Assembly: GCA_024207135.1 (NCBI GenBank) | Contig: CP042428.1 | Span: forward strand, 4,030,001-4,094,000 | DNA length: 64,000 nucleotides | Direction of reading: 5' to 3' | DNA from: Arthrobacter sp. C2 | GTDB taxonomy: Bacteria > Actinomycetota > Actinomycetes > Actinomycetales > Micrococcaceae | Part shown: piece by piece, positions 43,423-52,939 of the stretch | How positions within the stretch are numbered: position 1 is the first letter of the stretch | Layout of the letters: each line of letters opens with the position of its first letter | Program-made: the position numbers and the translations under genes | Notes under the pieces: model-generated | The model's input: the letters and a program-made list of their open reading frames with translations, nothing else | The model's database searches: none | What the model was told of the DNA's origin: nothing

Positions 43423-43824
43423 TCAGGAGGCCTTGAGCAACCGGCATTCCTCGACGCCTGCGGTGGTGGCCAGGGACTCGGTGCGGAGCTTCACATCGAA
43501 CCTGGTGGTCGTCATGCCCTTGCCCTCGGTGGGGCCCACGACCAGCGTCTTCCAGCCAACAATCGCGTAGGACTCGTTCAGCGCCCGGATCTCGCACTGG
43601 ACCGTGTCGCCGGCATCCTTGGAGATGTCCACGATCGCGGTGGCGCTGGTGGGGGAGTGGACCATGAAGGAGTTGTCCTTGAATTCCACCTTCGAAGTGG
43701 TGGCGGTGGCCAGGTAGAACGCAGCCACGATGCCAACGGCCAGGCCGAGGACGATCAGCGTCTTGCGGGTTCTTTTGGCCAGGCCGCGCTTGGGCGAACC
43801 GTACCTATTCGTTAAGCTGGACAA
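43423..43824 (-). CDS. DUF4307 membrane protein
   Basis: A 133-residue conserved actinobacterial protein of unknown function. A short basic cytoplasmic N-terminus is followed by one membrane helix (TLIVLGLAVGIVAAFYLAT, ~22-40) and an extracytoplasmic beta-rich domain with two cysteines (CEIRALN and a C-terminal CRLL) that may form a disulfide. TTG 43824 is the start, with AAAGAGG 7 nt upstream. Divergent from mca, with about 110 bp between them. Confidence 0.82.
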   Translation of the reverse strand: MSSLTNRYGSPKRGLAKRTRKTLIVLGLAVGIVAAFYLATATTSKVEFKDNSFMVHSPTSATAIVDISKDAGDTVQCEIRALNESYAIVGWKTLVVGPTEGKGMTTTRFDVKLRTESLATTAGVEECRLLKAS

Positions 43825-43933
43825 TGGCGCCTCTTTCGATTCATGGGCGTCGCGGCCGGGAAATCATCCCTACCAGTCTAAGCCTTGGCAAGGGGAACCC
43901 TTCACCGAGCATGAGGAAGTTGGAGTCACCTAG

Positions 43934-44851
43934 GTGGAAGTACGAAACGTGGAGCATATCGCTGATTCATCGGGCCTGCGATTGTTGGCGGTCCATGCGC
44001 ACCCCGACGACGAGGCGTCCAAGGGCTCGGCCACCATGGCGGCATATGTTGCCGCCGGGGCAAGGGTGATGGTGGCAACCTGCACCGGCGGGGAACGCGG
44101 GGACATCCTCAACGCGGCCGTCGGGGAACTCGCCCACGCGCACCGCGACCTGACCGGAGTGCGGCGCACCGAGATGGCAGAGGCCGCTGCGGTGCTGGGC
44201 ATCGAACACCGCTGGCTCGGATTCACCGACTCGGGGCTGCCCGAGGGCGATCCGCTGCCGGAACTCGACTTCGGCTCCTTCGCGCTGCAGCCGCTGGACC
44301 GCGCATCCGCCCCGCTGATCAAGCTGATCCGCGAGTTCAAGCCGCACGTGATCATTGCGTACGACGAAAACGGGGGATACCCCCACCCCGACCACATCCA
44401 GGCGCACAAGGTCGCCGTGCATGCCTTCGCGGAAGCCGCCAAGGCCGACAGCTCCCCGGAACTGGGCGAGCCCTGGGAAACCTCGAAGCTTTACTACGAC
44501 CGCGCCTTTGCCCCCGAACGTTTCCGGACCCTGCACTACGCGATGGTCGATGCGGGCATCGAATCGCCTTATGCCGAGCGCGTTGCCGCCTGGGAGGAAC
44601 ACCCGGAAGAGCAGTTCTTCGGGTGGGTCTCGCCGCACAAGACCACCACCCAGGTGCACTGCGCCGACTTCTTCAAGCAGCGGGACCGGGCGCTCCTGGC
44701 GCACCGGACCCAGATCGATCCGACCGGATTCTTCTTTGCCGTGCCCGAGGCAATCTACGCCCAGGCATGGCCGTGGGAGGATTTCACCTTGATCAAATCC
44801 GCGGTTCCCACCACACTCCCAGAGACCGACCTGTTTGCCGGTCTAAGATAG
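43934..44851 (+). CDS. mca: Mycothiol S-conjugate amidase
   Basis: A 305-residue zinc amidase of the PIG-L/LmbE-like fold. It cleaves mycothiol S-conjugates to a mercapturic acid and glucosaminyl-inositol, a detoxification route restricted to mycothiol-making actinobacteria. The zinc motif is AHPDDEASKG (~22-31) and the second metal-ligand region is YPHPDH; TCTGGERGD is the conserved loop. Relative to MshB, the C-terminal region FFGWVSPHKTTTQVH and its length favour Mca. GTG 43934 has GGAG 8 nt upstream. A small membrane protein follows after 51 nt. Confidence 0.92.
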   Translation: MEVRNVEHIADSSGLRLLAVHAHPDDEASKGSATMAAYVAAGARVMVATCTGGERGDILNAAVGELAHAHRDLTGVRRTEMAEAAAVLGIEHRWLGFTDSGLPEGDPLPELDFGSFALQPLDRASAPLIKLIREFKPHVIIAYDENGGYPHPDHIQAHKVAVHAFAEAAKADSSPELGEPWETSKLYYDRAFAPERFRTLHYAMVDAGIESPYAERVAAWEEHPEEQFFGWVSPHKTTTQVHCADFFKQRDRALLAHRTQIDPTGFFFAVPEAIYAQAWPWEDFTLIKSAVPTTLPETDLFAGLR

Positions 44852-44902
44852 GTAGCGTGCCGGTGAATCCGGCCGCCAACTTTTTCAGAAAGAGCCCCAC
44901 GC

Positions 44903-45175
44903 GTGTATTCGTTCCTGCTGTATGCAGCCTCCGTTAGTCCGTCCCCGGTACCCGGCGCGCCCGTGGGGGACGCCGCCCAGAACATCGGCCCGGGCTTCGT
45001 TGGCTTTGTTGCCACCGCAGCGGTCGTCATCGTCACCATCTTCCTGATCCGTGACATGACCCGCCGCATCCGCCGCGTCCGCTACCAGGGCGAGGCCGAA
45101 GCCCGCCAGCAGGAGCTGGTCGAAAAGGGCAAGGACATCCAGCCCGACGAACCGGGCGACACCCCCGCGCGCTAA
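44903..45175 (+). CDS. Small single-pass membrane protein downstream of mca
   Basis: A 90-residue protein with an N-terminal hydrophobic segment, a Pro/Ala/Gly linker, one clear transmembrane helix (GFVGFVATAAVVIVTIFLI, ~30-48) and a basic-then-acidic cytoplasmic tail (RRIRRVRYQGEAEARQQE...). GTG 44903 follows AAAGAG. No family was recognised, but small proteins with this layout commonly follow mca in related genera. The function is unknown. Confidence 0.7.
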   Translation: MYSFLLYAASVSPSPVPGAPVGDAAQNIGPGFVGFVATAAVVIVTIFLIRDMTRRIRRVRYQGEAEARQQELVEKGKDIQPDEPGDTPAR

Positions 45176-45196
45176 GCGCGCTTGGCCATCCAAGGC

Positions 45197-45230
45197 ACGG
45201 CCCCGGCGGACATTCCTCCGCCGGGGCCGT
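45197..45230 (+). terminator. GC-rich terminator of the mca unit
   Basis: Perfect 14-bp stem (45197-45210 with 45217-45230), 6-nt loop, no T tract. Confidence 0.7.
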
Positions 45231-45425
45231 TCGCCGCGACCGCTGACCGCCCAACGAGCTCGAGCTCATGTGCGTGCGGTGCCGTAGGTCGAAGACCGGC
45301 AATCCGGAGTCCAGGCACCTGGCCCCGGAATCGTCCCAGGCGATATCGGAGGGCAACAGGTCATCCGCATACGCAGGATTTCGCGGGCCACGACGCGAAG
45401 GGCGTTCGTGGTGGAGACTTGATGC

Positions 45426-47651
45426 ATGGGACAACGAATCGCCTCCAGCGCCTCCGCCTACCTGCGCCAGCATGCCCACCAGCCGGTGGACTGGTGGCCC
45501 TACGGGGACGAGGCGTTTGCCGAGGCCGCGGCGCGCGACATCCCGGTGTTCCTGTCCATCGGCTACGCGGCCTGCCACTGGTGCCACGTGATGGCCGCCG
45601 AATCCTTTGACGATCCCCGGGTCGCCGCATACCTGAACGAACATTTCGTGCCGATCAAGGTCGACCGCGAGGAACACCCCGCCGTCGACGAGGCCTACAT
45701 GGCCGCCACGCAGACCCTCACCGGGGCCGGAGGCTGGCCGATGAGCGTGTTCACGCTCCCGGACGGCCGTGCCATCCACGCCGGAACCTACTTCCCGCCC
45801 GTCCCGCGCCCCGGCATGCCCTCCTTCGGGCAGGTGCTCGAGGCGGTCACCGACGCCTGGGTGAACCGGCGCGATGCACTCGAACTGCAGGCGACGACGC
45901 TTGCCGACCATCTGGGCTCGGTGGCCGGGGGACAGGCCAAGATGTTTACCCGTGCCCTGCCGCTGCCCACCGGCAGCAACGGCTCCGCGCTGGCCCCGGT
46001 CGTTTCAGCGGCCGTGAACAAGCTGGCCACCTTGCAGGACCCCACCGGCGGGTTTGCGCCGGCACCCAAGTTCCCGCCCAGCCCCGTGCTGGATTTCCTC
46101 TTGCGCGCGGGGCTGGGCCTGGGATCGGCGGCCGGCCAGGCCACCGCGCTGGCCTCGGACACCCTGGAAACCATGGCCCGCAGCGCCCTGGCCGACCACG
46201 TCGGCGGCGGCTTTGCCCGCTACTGCGTGGACCCAGGGTGGAAGATCCCGCACTTCGAGAAGATGCTGTACGACAATGCCCAGCTGCTGGGCCTCTACGC
46301 CCGCGCATCCGTGCAGCTGCCCGATCCCGAGGTCGCCAAGCTGTGCCGGGTCGCGGCCGTGGGCATATCCCGGTGGCTGGAGACCCGGATGCTGCTTCCC
46401 GGCGGCGGATTCGCTTCCTCGCTCGACGCCGACACCGTGATGCCCGATGGAACCCACCACGAGGGCGCCACCTACGTCTTCACCCGGGCCGAGGTCGCCC
46501 GGATCCTGGGCGAACCAAGCGGCAACCCCGCCGGGCCGCGTCCCGATGCGCTTCCGGGCACGGGCAGCGTCTTCTGGCAGCTGTGGGAGGGGGCCAGGCT
46601 TCCCGCCGAGGATGCCCGGACGGCAAGCCTCCCTCCGCAGGATGCACCCATGACCATTGCGCTGTCGAGAACCCCCAGCCTGCTCGAATGGCCGGAACTG
46701 GACAGGGCCTTCAAGGCCTTGGAAGCCGAGAGAACCAAGCGCGTCCAGCCGGGCCGCGACGACAAGGTCGTTGCCGGGTGGAACGGCCTGACCATCGCCT
46801 CGCTGGCCGAAGCGTCGGTGCTGCTGCGCGAATCGCGCTTGCTGGAGCTCGCCACCGGGGCGGCCGCCTACCTCCATGCGGTGCACTGGGTTCCCGCGAC
46901 CGCGGGCGCCGGGGGAGTGCTCCACCGCATCAGCCACCAGGGCCGGGCAAACACGGCCATCGACGCCGTGCTGGAGGACTACGCGGGGGTAGCCCTGGGA
47001 TTCCAGTCGCTGGGGGTTGCCACGGGGGAGCCGGAGTGGTTCGCGCGGGCAGACGAGGTGCTGGCATCCGCGCAAGAAATCTTCCTGCAGGATGGACGGC
47101 CGCGCGACAGCGCAGCCAACGACCCGCGGGTGCGTGCCGTGCGCGGCGGGGCGAGCAGCGCCGAGGCACTGGACGATGCGGTGCCGGCGGCCACCTCGCT
47201 GCTGGCCGCGGCACTGCTGGACAGGGCCGGCCGCCTGCAACTTGGCTCCGGGGAAACGGATGCCGGGTTCGAGCGCAGTGAGGCCGACCTGGGTGTGGTT
47301 CGCATGCTGCTGGGGTTCGTCCCGGCCTTGGCCGAACGGGCGCCGCAGGCGGTCGGCAGTGCATTGGGCGTGGTCGCCCGGTTCCTCCACGGCTCGAGCA
47401 CCGAGCTGGCCGTGGCCGGCGGAACCGAGGACGAGCGGCTCTCCGCCGTGCGCCTGGGGGTGCTGGCGGGGCTGTCCCAGCGCGGCGCGGTCAGCACCGG
47501 AGCGGATGCGGCCGGATATCCCGCCGGACCCAAGGGCCAGCTGCGGCTTTATGTGTGCCGCGGAGGCATCTGCCATGCACCGGTCAGCGACATCCCCTCG
47601 CTGGCCGCGCTGATCGTGCCCGGTCTTGCCCGCGGCGGGCAGGGCGCTTAG
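45426..47651 (+). CDS. DUF255 thioredoxin-domain protein (YyaL / spermatogenesis-associated 20 type)
   Basis: A 741-residue cytosolic protein. Residues ~1-165 form the DUF255 thioredoxin-like domain with the signature YLRQHAHQPVDWWPYG, the CHWC active-site-like motif (ACHWCHVMAAESF, ~50-62) and KVDREEHP. The rest is an (alpha/alpha)6 barrel related to N-acylglucosamine 2-epimerases (motifs HFEKMLYDNAQL and KVVAGWNGL). It is widespread, with no firmly assigned reaction. ATG 45426 has GGAG 9 nt upstream. Its stop overlaps the convergent hemolysin III stop by 4 nt, leaving no terminator between them. Confidence 0.88.
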   Translation: MGQRIASSASAYLRQHAHQPVDWWPYGDEAFAEAAARDIPVFLSIGYAACHWCHVMAAESFDDPRVAAYLNEHFVPIKVDREEHPAVDEAYMAATQTLTGAGGWPMSVFTLPDGRAIHAGTYFPPVPRPGMPSFGQVLEAVTDAWVNRRDALELQATTLADHLGSVAGGQAKMFTRALPLPTGSNGSALAPVVSAAVNKLATLQDPTGGFAPAPKFPPSPVLDFLLRAGLGLGSAAGQATALASDTLETMARSALADHVGGGFARYCVDPGWKIPHFEKMLYDNAQLLGLYARASVQLPDPEVAKLCRVAAVGISRWLETRMLLPGGGFASSLDADTVMPDGTHHEGATYVFTRAEVARILGEPSGNPAGPRPDALPGTGSVFWQLWEGARLPAEDARTASLPPQDAPMTIALSRTPSLLEWPELDRAFKALEAERTKRVQPGRDDKVVAGWNGLTIASLAEASVLLRESRLLELATGAAAYLHAVHWVPATAGAGGVLHRISHQGRANTAIDAVLEDYAGVALGFQSLGVATGEPEWFARADEVLASAQEIFLQDGRPRDSAANDPRVRAVRGGASSAEALDDAVPAATSLLAAALLDRAGRLQLGSGETDAGFERSEADLGVVRMLLGFVPALAERAPQAVGSALGVVARFLHGSSTELAVAGGTEDERLSAVRLGVLAGLSQRGAVSTGADAAGYPAGPKGQLRLYVCRGGICHAPVSDIPSLAALIVPGLARGGQGA

Positions 47652-48328
47652 GCGGTGCCCAGCACCGCCATGCTGATCGCGGTGAAATGGCAGGCAAAAC
47701 CAACGAGCGTGCACGCATGGAAAAGTTCATGGAACCCCAAGACGCCCGGAATCGGGTTCGGGGCCTTGAGCGCGTAAAACACCGCCCCGACGATGTAGAA
47801 GACTCCGCCGTTGCATATCAGGATTGCCGCGGCCGGGTTCGCGGCAAAGAAATCCCCGATGAACAGCAGGGAGGCCAGACCCAGCAACACATACACCGGG
47901 GTGTAGAGCCAACGCGGGGCATCGGTGTAGAAGACCCGGAAGCCCACCCCGGCCAGTGCGCCGATCCAGATCGAAACCAGCAGGATCGTGGCGGACCTGG
48001 GTGGAAGCAATGCCCAGGCAAGCGGCGTGTAGGAGCCGGCGATCAGCAGCATGATGTTGGTGTGGTCGATCCGCTTGAGCAAACGCGTGGTTTGCGGCGA
48101 CCAGTTCCCACGGTGGTAAAACGCCGAGACCCCGAAGAGCAGCACCCCGGTGAACGCGAAGACGGCACTGGTGATCTTGCCCGCCCCGGCCGGGGCCAGG
48201 ACCACCAGCACGATGCCCGCTGCCAGGGCCAGCGGGGCGGTGACGGCATGGATCCAACCGCGCAGCAAGGGCTTGTCCGGCTGGGACGGAACCGGTGGCT
48301 GGGGGTGGATTCCGGAGGGTTGGATCAT
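47648..48328 (-). CDS. Hemolysin III / PAQR-family (TrhA) membrane protein
   Basis: A 226-residue seven-helix protein of the progestin/adipoQ receptor-hemolysin III family. Conserved metal-site positions appear in SAFYHRG near the N-terminus (Ser, His) and in HELFHACTLVGFACHF at the C-terminus (His residues). Family members influence membrane lipid homeostasis. The start at ATG 48328 is chosen because a TAGGCT -10 ends exactly 6 nt upstream, implying a leaderless mRNA; ATG 48334 would fall in the gap between the -10 and +1. Convergent with the DUF255 gene. Confidence 0.88.
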   Translation of the reverse strand: MIQPSGIHPQPPVPSQPDKPLLRGWIHAVTAPLALAAGIVLVVLAPAGAGKITSAVFAFTGVLLFGVSAFYHRGNWSPQTTRLLKRIDHTNIMLLIAGSYTPLAWALLPPRSATILLVSIWIGALAGVGFRVFYTDAPRWLYTPVYVLLGLASLLFIGDFFAANPAAAILICNGGVFYIVGAVFYALKAPNPIPGVLGFHELFHACTLVGFACHFTAISMAVLGTA

Positions 48329-48334
48329 GCCCAT

Positions 48335-48340
48335 AGCCTA
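48335..48340 (-). promoter_or_regulatory. -10 element of the hemolysin III gene
   Basis: TAGGCT on the minus strand, 6 nt before ATG 48328, with a weak -35-like TCAACC about 16 nt upstream. Leaderless arrangement. Confidence 0.6.
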
Positions 48341-48545
48341 ACTTGCCAAGTGGTAGGTTGACTGACTTCCTGCCGCAAGGCTCCCCGGGTTCCCCGCTCC
48401 CCGCCGGACACGGTGTGGGCTATTGCCCGGGACAATGCCCGAGTCATGACACCTCGCCGGCAGTGGAACCCGGTAGCGTTAACCAACGGATGCGGTCCGT
48501 GGGGACCGCCCGCATGCACCCCCTATCCAAAGCAGGAGTATCGCC

Positions 48546-49307
48546 GTGGAACTACCGGGATTCGTCTACCGGCTCTATGAGCGGCAGCTGCGGGGTCTCT
48601 TGGCCCCGGAAAAGCTGCCGGCGCATATTGGCGTGCTCGTGGACGGGAACCGCCGCTGGGCCAAGCTTTCGGGCCAGACCACCGCCAGCGGGCACCAGGC
48701 GGGTGCGGACAAGATCCTGGAATTCCTGGGCTGGTGCCAGGAGCTGGATATCAACCTGGTCACGCTCTACATGCTCTCCACGGACAACATGAACCGCTCC
48801 AGCCAGGAACTCGATGACCTGATGGGCATCATCGCCAACACCCTTGACCGGCTGGGCGAAACCAAGACCGTGCGCGTCAAGCCCGTCGGGAACCTCGAAT
48901 TGCTCCCGGACTACCTGGCCAGCAAGCTGCGCGAGTTGGAGGCTTCCACCGCGGCAGTCGCCGGCATCCACGTCAACGTTGCCGTCGGCTACGGCGGCCG
49001 GCAGGAAATCGTCGATGCGGTCAAGGCACTGCTGCTCCAGGGCCACGCCAACGGGCAGAACGCGGCACAGATCGCCCAGGGCCTGGATCCGGACCAGCTG
49101 GCCACCCACCTGTACACCAAGGGACAGCCGGACCCGGACCTGGTCATCCGCACCTCGGGCGAACAGCGCCTCTCCGGATTCCTGACCTGGCAGAGTGCCT
49201 ATTCCGAGTTCTACTTCTGCGAGGCGCTGTGGCCGGACTTCCGGCGCGTGGACTTCCTGCGCGCGCTGCGCGACTTCGCCGACCGGCAACGCCGCTTCGG
49301 TTCCTGA
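48546..49307 (+). CDS. uppS: Cis-prenyltransferase (isoprenyl diphosphate synthase, UppS family)
   Basis: A 253-residue cis-prenyl chain synthase that elongates an allylic diphosphate with isopentenyl diphosphate to polyprenyl carriers or a short Z-product. Catalytic motif HIGVLVDGNRRWAK with the essential Asp (~34), and the C-terminal substrate motifs DLVIRTSGEQRLSGFLTWQ and AYSEFYFCEALWPDF. Actinobacteria often have two homologues (short Z-farnesyl and long decaprenyl); which this one is cannot be told from sequence. GTG 48546 follows AGGAG. The PIN-PhoH gene follows after ~190 bp. Confidence 0.92.
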   Translation: MELPGFVYRLYERQLRGLLAPEKLPAHIGVLVDGNRRWAKLSGQTTASGHQAGADKILEFLGWCQELDINLVTLYMLSTDNMNRSSQELDDLMGIIANTLDRLGETKTVRVKPVGNLELLPDYLASKLRELEASTAAVAGIHVNVAVGYGGRQEIVDAVKALLLQGHANGQNAAQIAQGLDPDQLATHLYTKGQPDPDLVIRTSGEQRLSGFLTWQSAYSEFYFCEALWPDFRRVDFLRALRDFADRQRRFGS

Positions 49308-49494
49308 GGTTGCAGCGCCCGTCGCGGCAACCTTCCGGACACCCCGGAGTCCCGGAACCTTAATCTCGTCTTCATCACGACTCGCTCCGCACCCTAGGAA
49401 TGCCCGTTGATGTGCGCGTATGTTGGGGATTAACGGGTGATGAGGCCGTCATCGCCCGCCGATTCGGGGAGCATCTCCCCGCGAGGAGCGAGAC

Positions 49495-50862
49495 TTGGCA
49501 GCGAACCAGGAATACCCAACCAGCTCACCCGCCGGATCCGTTGCGGGCGCCACCGAACCGGCCCCGCAGGAGGGTGCCCGCACCTTCGTGCTGGACACCT
49601 CGGTGCTGATCGCGGACCCGCACGCCATGCTGCGCTTTGCCGAGCACCACGTGGTCCTGCCATTGACGGTGATCAGCGAGCTCGAGCACAAGCGCAACGA
49701 CCCGACCCTGGGGTTCTTCGCCCGCGAGGCGCTGCGGACCCTGGAGGACCTGGGGTCCAGGCACGGCGGGCTGGCCAAGGACATGGTGGTGGGGACGCAG
49801 GGCGGGACCCTGCGCATCGAGCTGAACAACATTGCCCCCGACGTGTTGCCGGTGGGCTTCCGCAACTCGGCCAACGACACCAGGATCCTGGCCGTGGCCA
49901 AGTCGCTGCTGGACGAGGGGCTGGATGTCACCCTGGTCTCCAAGGACATGCCGATGCGCATCAAGGCCTCGGCCATGGGTCTGATCGCAGAGGAATACCG
50001 CAACGAGCTCATCGCGGATTCCGGCTGGACCGGCGTCCATGAAATGAACGTGTCCGAGGAAAACATGTCGGCGCTCTACGCCGAGGAATCCCTGGAACTC
50101 GAGGAGGCCGCGGAGCAGCCGGTGAACACCGGGCTGATCCTGCACTCCCCGCGCGGCTCGGCACTGGGACGGGTGGACCGCAACCACCTGGTGCGCCTGG
50201 TGCGCGGGGACCGCGAGGCCTTTGGGCTGCGCGGGCGCTCCGCCGAGCAGCGCCTGGCCCTGGACCTGCTGATGGACAAGGAAATCGGCATCGTTTCGCT
50301 CGGCGGCCGGGCCGGGACCGGCAAGTCGGCGCTCGCGCTGTGCGCCGGGCTCGAAGCGGTCATGGAACGCCGCGAACATCGCAAGATCATGGTCTTCCGA
50401 CCGCTCTACCCGGTCGGCGGCCAGGAACTGGGGTACCTGCCCGGTGCCGAGGCGGACAAGATGAACCCGTGGGCCCAGGCGGTGTTCGACACCCTGGGCT
50501 CGGTGGTGTCCAAGAATGCGATCGACGAGGTCTTGAGCCGGGGCATGCTCGAGGTGCTGCCGCTGACCCACATCCGCGGCCGGTCCCTGCACGACGCCTA
50601 CGTGATCGTGGACGAAGCCCAGTCGCTGGAGCGCAACGTGCTGCTCACGGTGCTTTCGCGGATCGGCCAGAACTCCAAGGTCATCCTGACCCATGACGTG
50701 GCCCAGCGCGACAACCTGCGGGTGGGTCGGCACGACGGCGTCGCGGCGGTGGTCGAACAGCTCAAGGGCCACCACATCTTCGGGCACGTGACCCTGACCC
50801 GCTCCGAGCGCTCCGAGATCGCCGCATTGGTCACCGAGCTGCTCGAGGACCGGATCCACTAG
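49495..50862 (+). CDS. PIN-PhoH family protein (PhoH2-type RNA helicase/ribonuclease)
   Basis: A 455-residue protein with an N-terminal PIN nuclease domain (residues ~30-160; [12 protein letters not shown] with the first catalytic Asp, and later NDTRILAVA and VSKD acidic positions) fused to a PhoH ATPase domain (~230-450; Walker [12 protein letters not shown], Walker B-like VIVDEAQSL, and TRSERSEIA). Mycobacterial PhoH2 proteins of this layout unwind and cleave RNA. No antitoxin-like gene is directly upstream. TTG 49495 is supported by GAGGAG 6 nt upstream. A 7-bp hairpin (49465-49481) stands immediately before the RBS and may affect translation. Confidence 0.9.
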   Translation: MAANQEYPTSSPAGSVAGATEPAPQEGARTFVLDTSVLIADPHAMLRFAEHHVVLPLTVISELEHKRNDPTLGFFAREALRTLEDLGSRHGGLAKDMVVGTQGGTLRIELNNIAPDVLPVGFRNSANDTRILAVAKSLLDEGLDVTLVSKDMPMRIKASAMGLIAEEYRNELIADSGWTGVHEMNVSEENMSALYAEESLELEEAAEQPVNTGLILHSPRGSALGRVDRNHLVRLVRGDREAFGLRGRSAEQRLALDLLMDKEIGIVSLGGRAGTGKSALALCAGLEAVMERREHRKIMVFRPLYPVGGQELGYLPGAEADKMNPWAQAVFDTLGSVVSKNAIDEVLSRGMLEVLPLTHIRGRSLHDAYVIVDEAQSLERNVLLTVLSRIGQNSKVILTHDVAQRDNLRVGRHDGVAAVVEQLKGHHIFGHVTLTRSERSEIAALVTELLEDRIH

Positions 50863-50893
50863 GAACGGGAATCCCCGGGTGCGGGCGCGCGGT

Positions 50894-51769
50894 TCAGGCC
50901 GCGGGCCCGCCCCGGTGCCGTGCGTGCTCGGGCGCTTCGGGCCCGGGATAGTCGGCCAACCCGGGGATCGGCCACAGCGGGGCCCGGCGCACGTCGGACA
51001 GCGAGGACAGCGGCTGGGTGAACAGCCCGTCGATCATGTATTCGTCCACGGCGGTGATCGCGATCCGGTGCTCGACCCCGGCCTCGGGACCGTCCAGCAC
51101 CTGGCGCAGCACGCAGATTCCGGTGGCCCGATCCAGCCGGATCCGGGTCATTCCCTCGCCCAGCAGGGGAGCCTCGGGCATGAGCGGTGCGTAGGAGTGG
51201 CCGCGGGACAGCACCGCCTCGAGGCACTCGCGTCCCGAATCGTCCACGATGGACCGCAGGGAATGGATGGTGCTGGGATGCGGGAAGGCCATGTCGGCCG
51301 GCCCGGGGGCAAAGCCTGCGACCTCCACCGGGTCCAGGAACGCGCTCCACAGCCCCACCGGCATCAACTCGTTGACGTAGTCGGCCTCCGGGCGCCGGGA
51401 AACCAGCCCATCGTCCCCGTAGACCGGGGCCAGCAGCTGCGGGGGAAGCAACCAGCTCTTGCGGGTGGCAGCCACGAAGCTGGCGTCGCGGGAGTCGTTG
51501 ATGTGTTCGGTGCGGAAGAGCACCGCGCCGGACTCATCCTCCACTCGGATGGCATCGGGGCGCCTGATCAGCACCGTGAGTTGCTTGGGCAGGTTCGGGG
51601 CGGCAAACGCGATCGCATGTTGCTCGGCGTCGGTGACGGAGATGGTGACCTGGAGCGTGTTCCACAGCCACGGGGAGGAACGGGCCAGACGGCGGAAACG
51701 CCCCATGAGTTCCTTGCTGGGTGCCCGGTCCGGATCCGGGAAGACGGCCTCACCATTGGACTGTTCCAT
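50894..51769 (-). CDS. Conserved hypothetical protein
   Basis: A 291-residue soluble protein with no recognised domain, no signal peptide and no membrane segment. The N-terminal third is polar and contains RFRRLARSSPWLWNTL; the middle mixes short strands and acidic loops and has two cysteines. It has normal codon use and an own promoter (TAGACT, 51776-51781) ending 6 nt before ATG 51769, implying a leaderless mRNA. It is divergent from the prepilin peptidase gene, whose promoter is also leaderless, with about 100 bp between starts. A regulatory link is possible but not shown. Confidence 0.75.
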   Translation of the reverse strand: MEQSNGEAVFPDPDRAPSKELMGRFRRLARSSPWLWNTLQVTISVTDAEQHAIAFAAPNLPKQLTVLIRRPDAIRVEDESGAVLFRTEHINDSRDASFVAATRKSWLLPPQLLAPVYGDDGLVSRRPEADYVNELMPVGLWSAFLDPVEVAGFAPGPADMAFPHPSTIHSLRSIVDDSGRECLEAVLSRGHSYAPLMPEAPLLGEGMTRIRLDRATGICVLRQVLDGPEAGVEHRIAITAVDEYMIDGLFTQPLSSLSDVRRAPLWPIPGLADYPGPEAPEHARHRGGPAA

Positions 51770-51775
51770 GATTTC

Positions 51776-51781
51776 AGTCTA
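51776..51781 (-). promoter_or_regulatory. -10 element of the hypothetical gene at 50894-51769
   Basis: TAGACT on the minus strand, 6 nt before the ATG at 51769; leaderless arrangement. Confidence 0.5.
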
Positions 51782-51852
51782 GCGAGGTCCCCGCCGCACG
51801 GCTTTGCCCGTTGGACAGCGTGCCGCCGCTGACACCGGGGCACCCCACCGCG

Positions 51853-51858
51853 TAAGGT
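51853..51858 (+). promoter_or_regulatory. -10 element of the A24 peptidase gene
   Basis: TAAGGT, 7 nt before the ATG at 51866; leaderless arrangement. Confidence 0.5.
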
Positions 51859-51865
51859 TTGGCCC

Positions 51866-52384
51866 ATGCCGCAACTCATTTTGCACTGGTTTGCCTCCCC
51901 GCAGGCGCTGGCCACGGTGGCCGGAATCCTGGCCGCCCTGGCCCTGGCGCTCTACCTGTACAACGCCGTGCGCCTGACCGTCATCGACTTCCGCTCGCAC
52001 CTGTTGCCCAACCGGATCCTGGGCCCGTGGTTCATCGCCGCCCTGGTGCTGCTGGGTGCGGCCGCGCTGCTGGCCGGGGAGCCGATGACCCTGCTGCGGA
52101 TGGCGCTGGGCGCGGTGATCCTCTTTGCCGGCTACCTGGTGCTGCACCTGATCGCACCGGCGGGCATGGGCCTGGGGGACGTGAAGCTCGCCGCGGTGCT
52201 GGGGCTCTACCTCGGCTTCCTGTCCTACACCCACCTGTTGTGGGCCACGGCGTTCGCCTTCATCGTCGGGGCCCTGTGGTCGATCGCGCTGCTGCTGGCC
52301 CGCAAGGTCACGCTGCGTTCCTCGGTGGCCTTTGGCCCGTTCATGCTGGTGGGCGCCGCTGTCGCCCTGGCCGTGGCCGGATAG
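51866..52384 (+). CDS. A24-type prepilin leader peptidase
   Basis: A 172-residue membrane aspartic protease of the A24 family, about six hydrophobic segments, without the N-terminal methylase domain of PilD. The two catalytic Asp motifs are visible: IDFRSHLLPNR (~33-43) and GLGDVKLAA (~100). Such short forms process prepilins of Tad/Flp or other type IV-like pili; no pilus genes are in the window. ATG 51866 is supported by TAAGGT 7 nt upstream. A Nudix gene follows after 42 nt. Confidence 0.85.
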   Translation: MPQLILHWFASPQALATVAGILAALALALYLYNAVRLTVIDFRSHLLPNRILGPWFIAALVLLGAAALLAGEPMTLLRMALGAVILFAGYLVLHLIAPAGMGLGDVKLAAVLGLYLGFLSYTHLLWATAFAFIVGALWSIALLLARKVTLRSSVAFGPFMLVGAAVALAVAG

Positions 52385-52426
52385 CCAAGAAGCAAGCCAA
52401 ACCACGAAAGGTGCCCGAGGCCTTCC

Positions 52427-52912
52427 ATGCCCACACCCGAATTCATTGTGAAGATGCGAGAAAAGATCGGCAACGACCCGCTGTGGCTGCCCGGGGTCAA
52501 GGCCGTGGTGATCCACGAGGACCGGGTGCTGCTGGTCCGCCGGGCCGACAACGGGAAATGGACGCTTCCCGCCGGCATCCTGGAGCCCGGCGAGGAGCCG
52601 GCCGTCGCGGCGGTGCGCGAGGTGTTCGAGGAAACCGCGGTGCACTGCGCCATCACCCGCCTGGTCGGTGTGGCCACCACCGACGAGGCGCTCTATCCCA
52701 ACGGGGACCGCGCCCAATACCTGGATATCATCCTGGCCGGCGAGTACCTGGGCGGCCAGGCAATGGTCAACGACGACGAGAACCTCGAGGTCGGGTGGTT
52801 CGGTCTCGACGCGATGCCCAAGGTGCCGCCCAAACACCAACGCGCCATTGACTGGACCCTGGAGCCCACCGAATCCGGGCACTTCATCACCGGCAACGCG
52901 GACCGGGCCTGA
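52427..52912 (+). CDS. Nudix hydrolase
   Basis: A 161-residue Nudix protein. The Nudix box is seen as GILEPGEEPAVAAVREVFEETAV (GX5EX7REUXEEXGU, with Ala for the late Gly). LVRRADNGKWTLPAG precedes it, as in ADP-ribose or NADH pyrophosphatase-like and 8-oxo-dGTP-type members. The substrate cannot be assigned. ATG 52427 follows GAGG. The convergent exporter gene is separated by a two-tier hairpin. Confidence 0.9.
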   Translation: MPTPEFIVKMREKIGNDPLWLPGVKAVVIHEDRVLLVRRADNGKWTLPAGILEPGEEPAVAAVREVFEETAVHCAITRLVGVATTDEALYPNGDRAQYLDIILAGEYLGGQAMVNDDENLEVGWFGLDAMPKVPPKHQRAIDWTLEPTESGHFITGNADRA

Positions 52913-52939
52913 CCCGACGCGGACTTGCAGAACGCAAAA

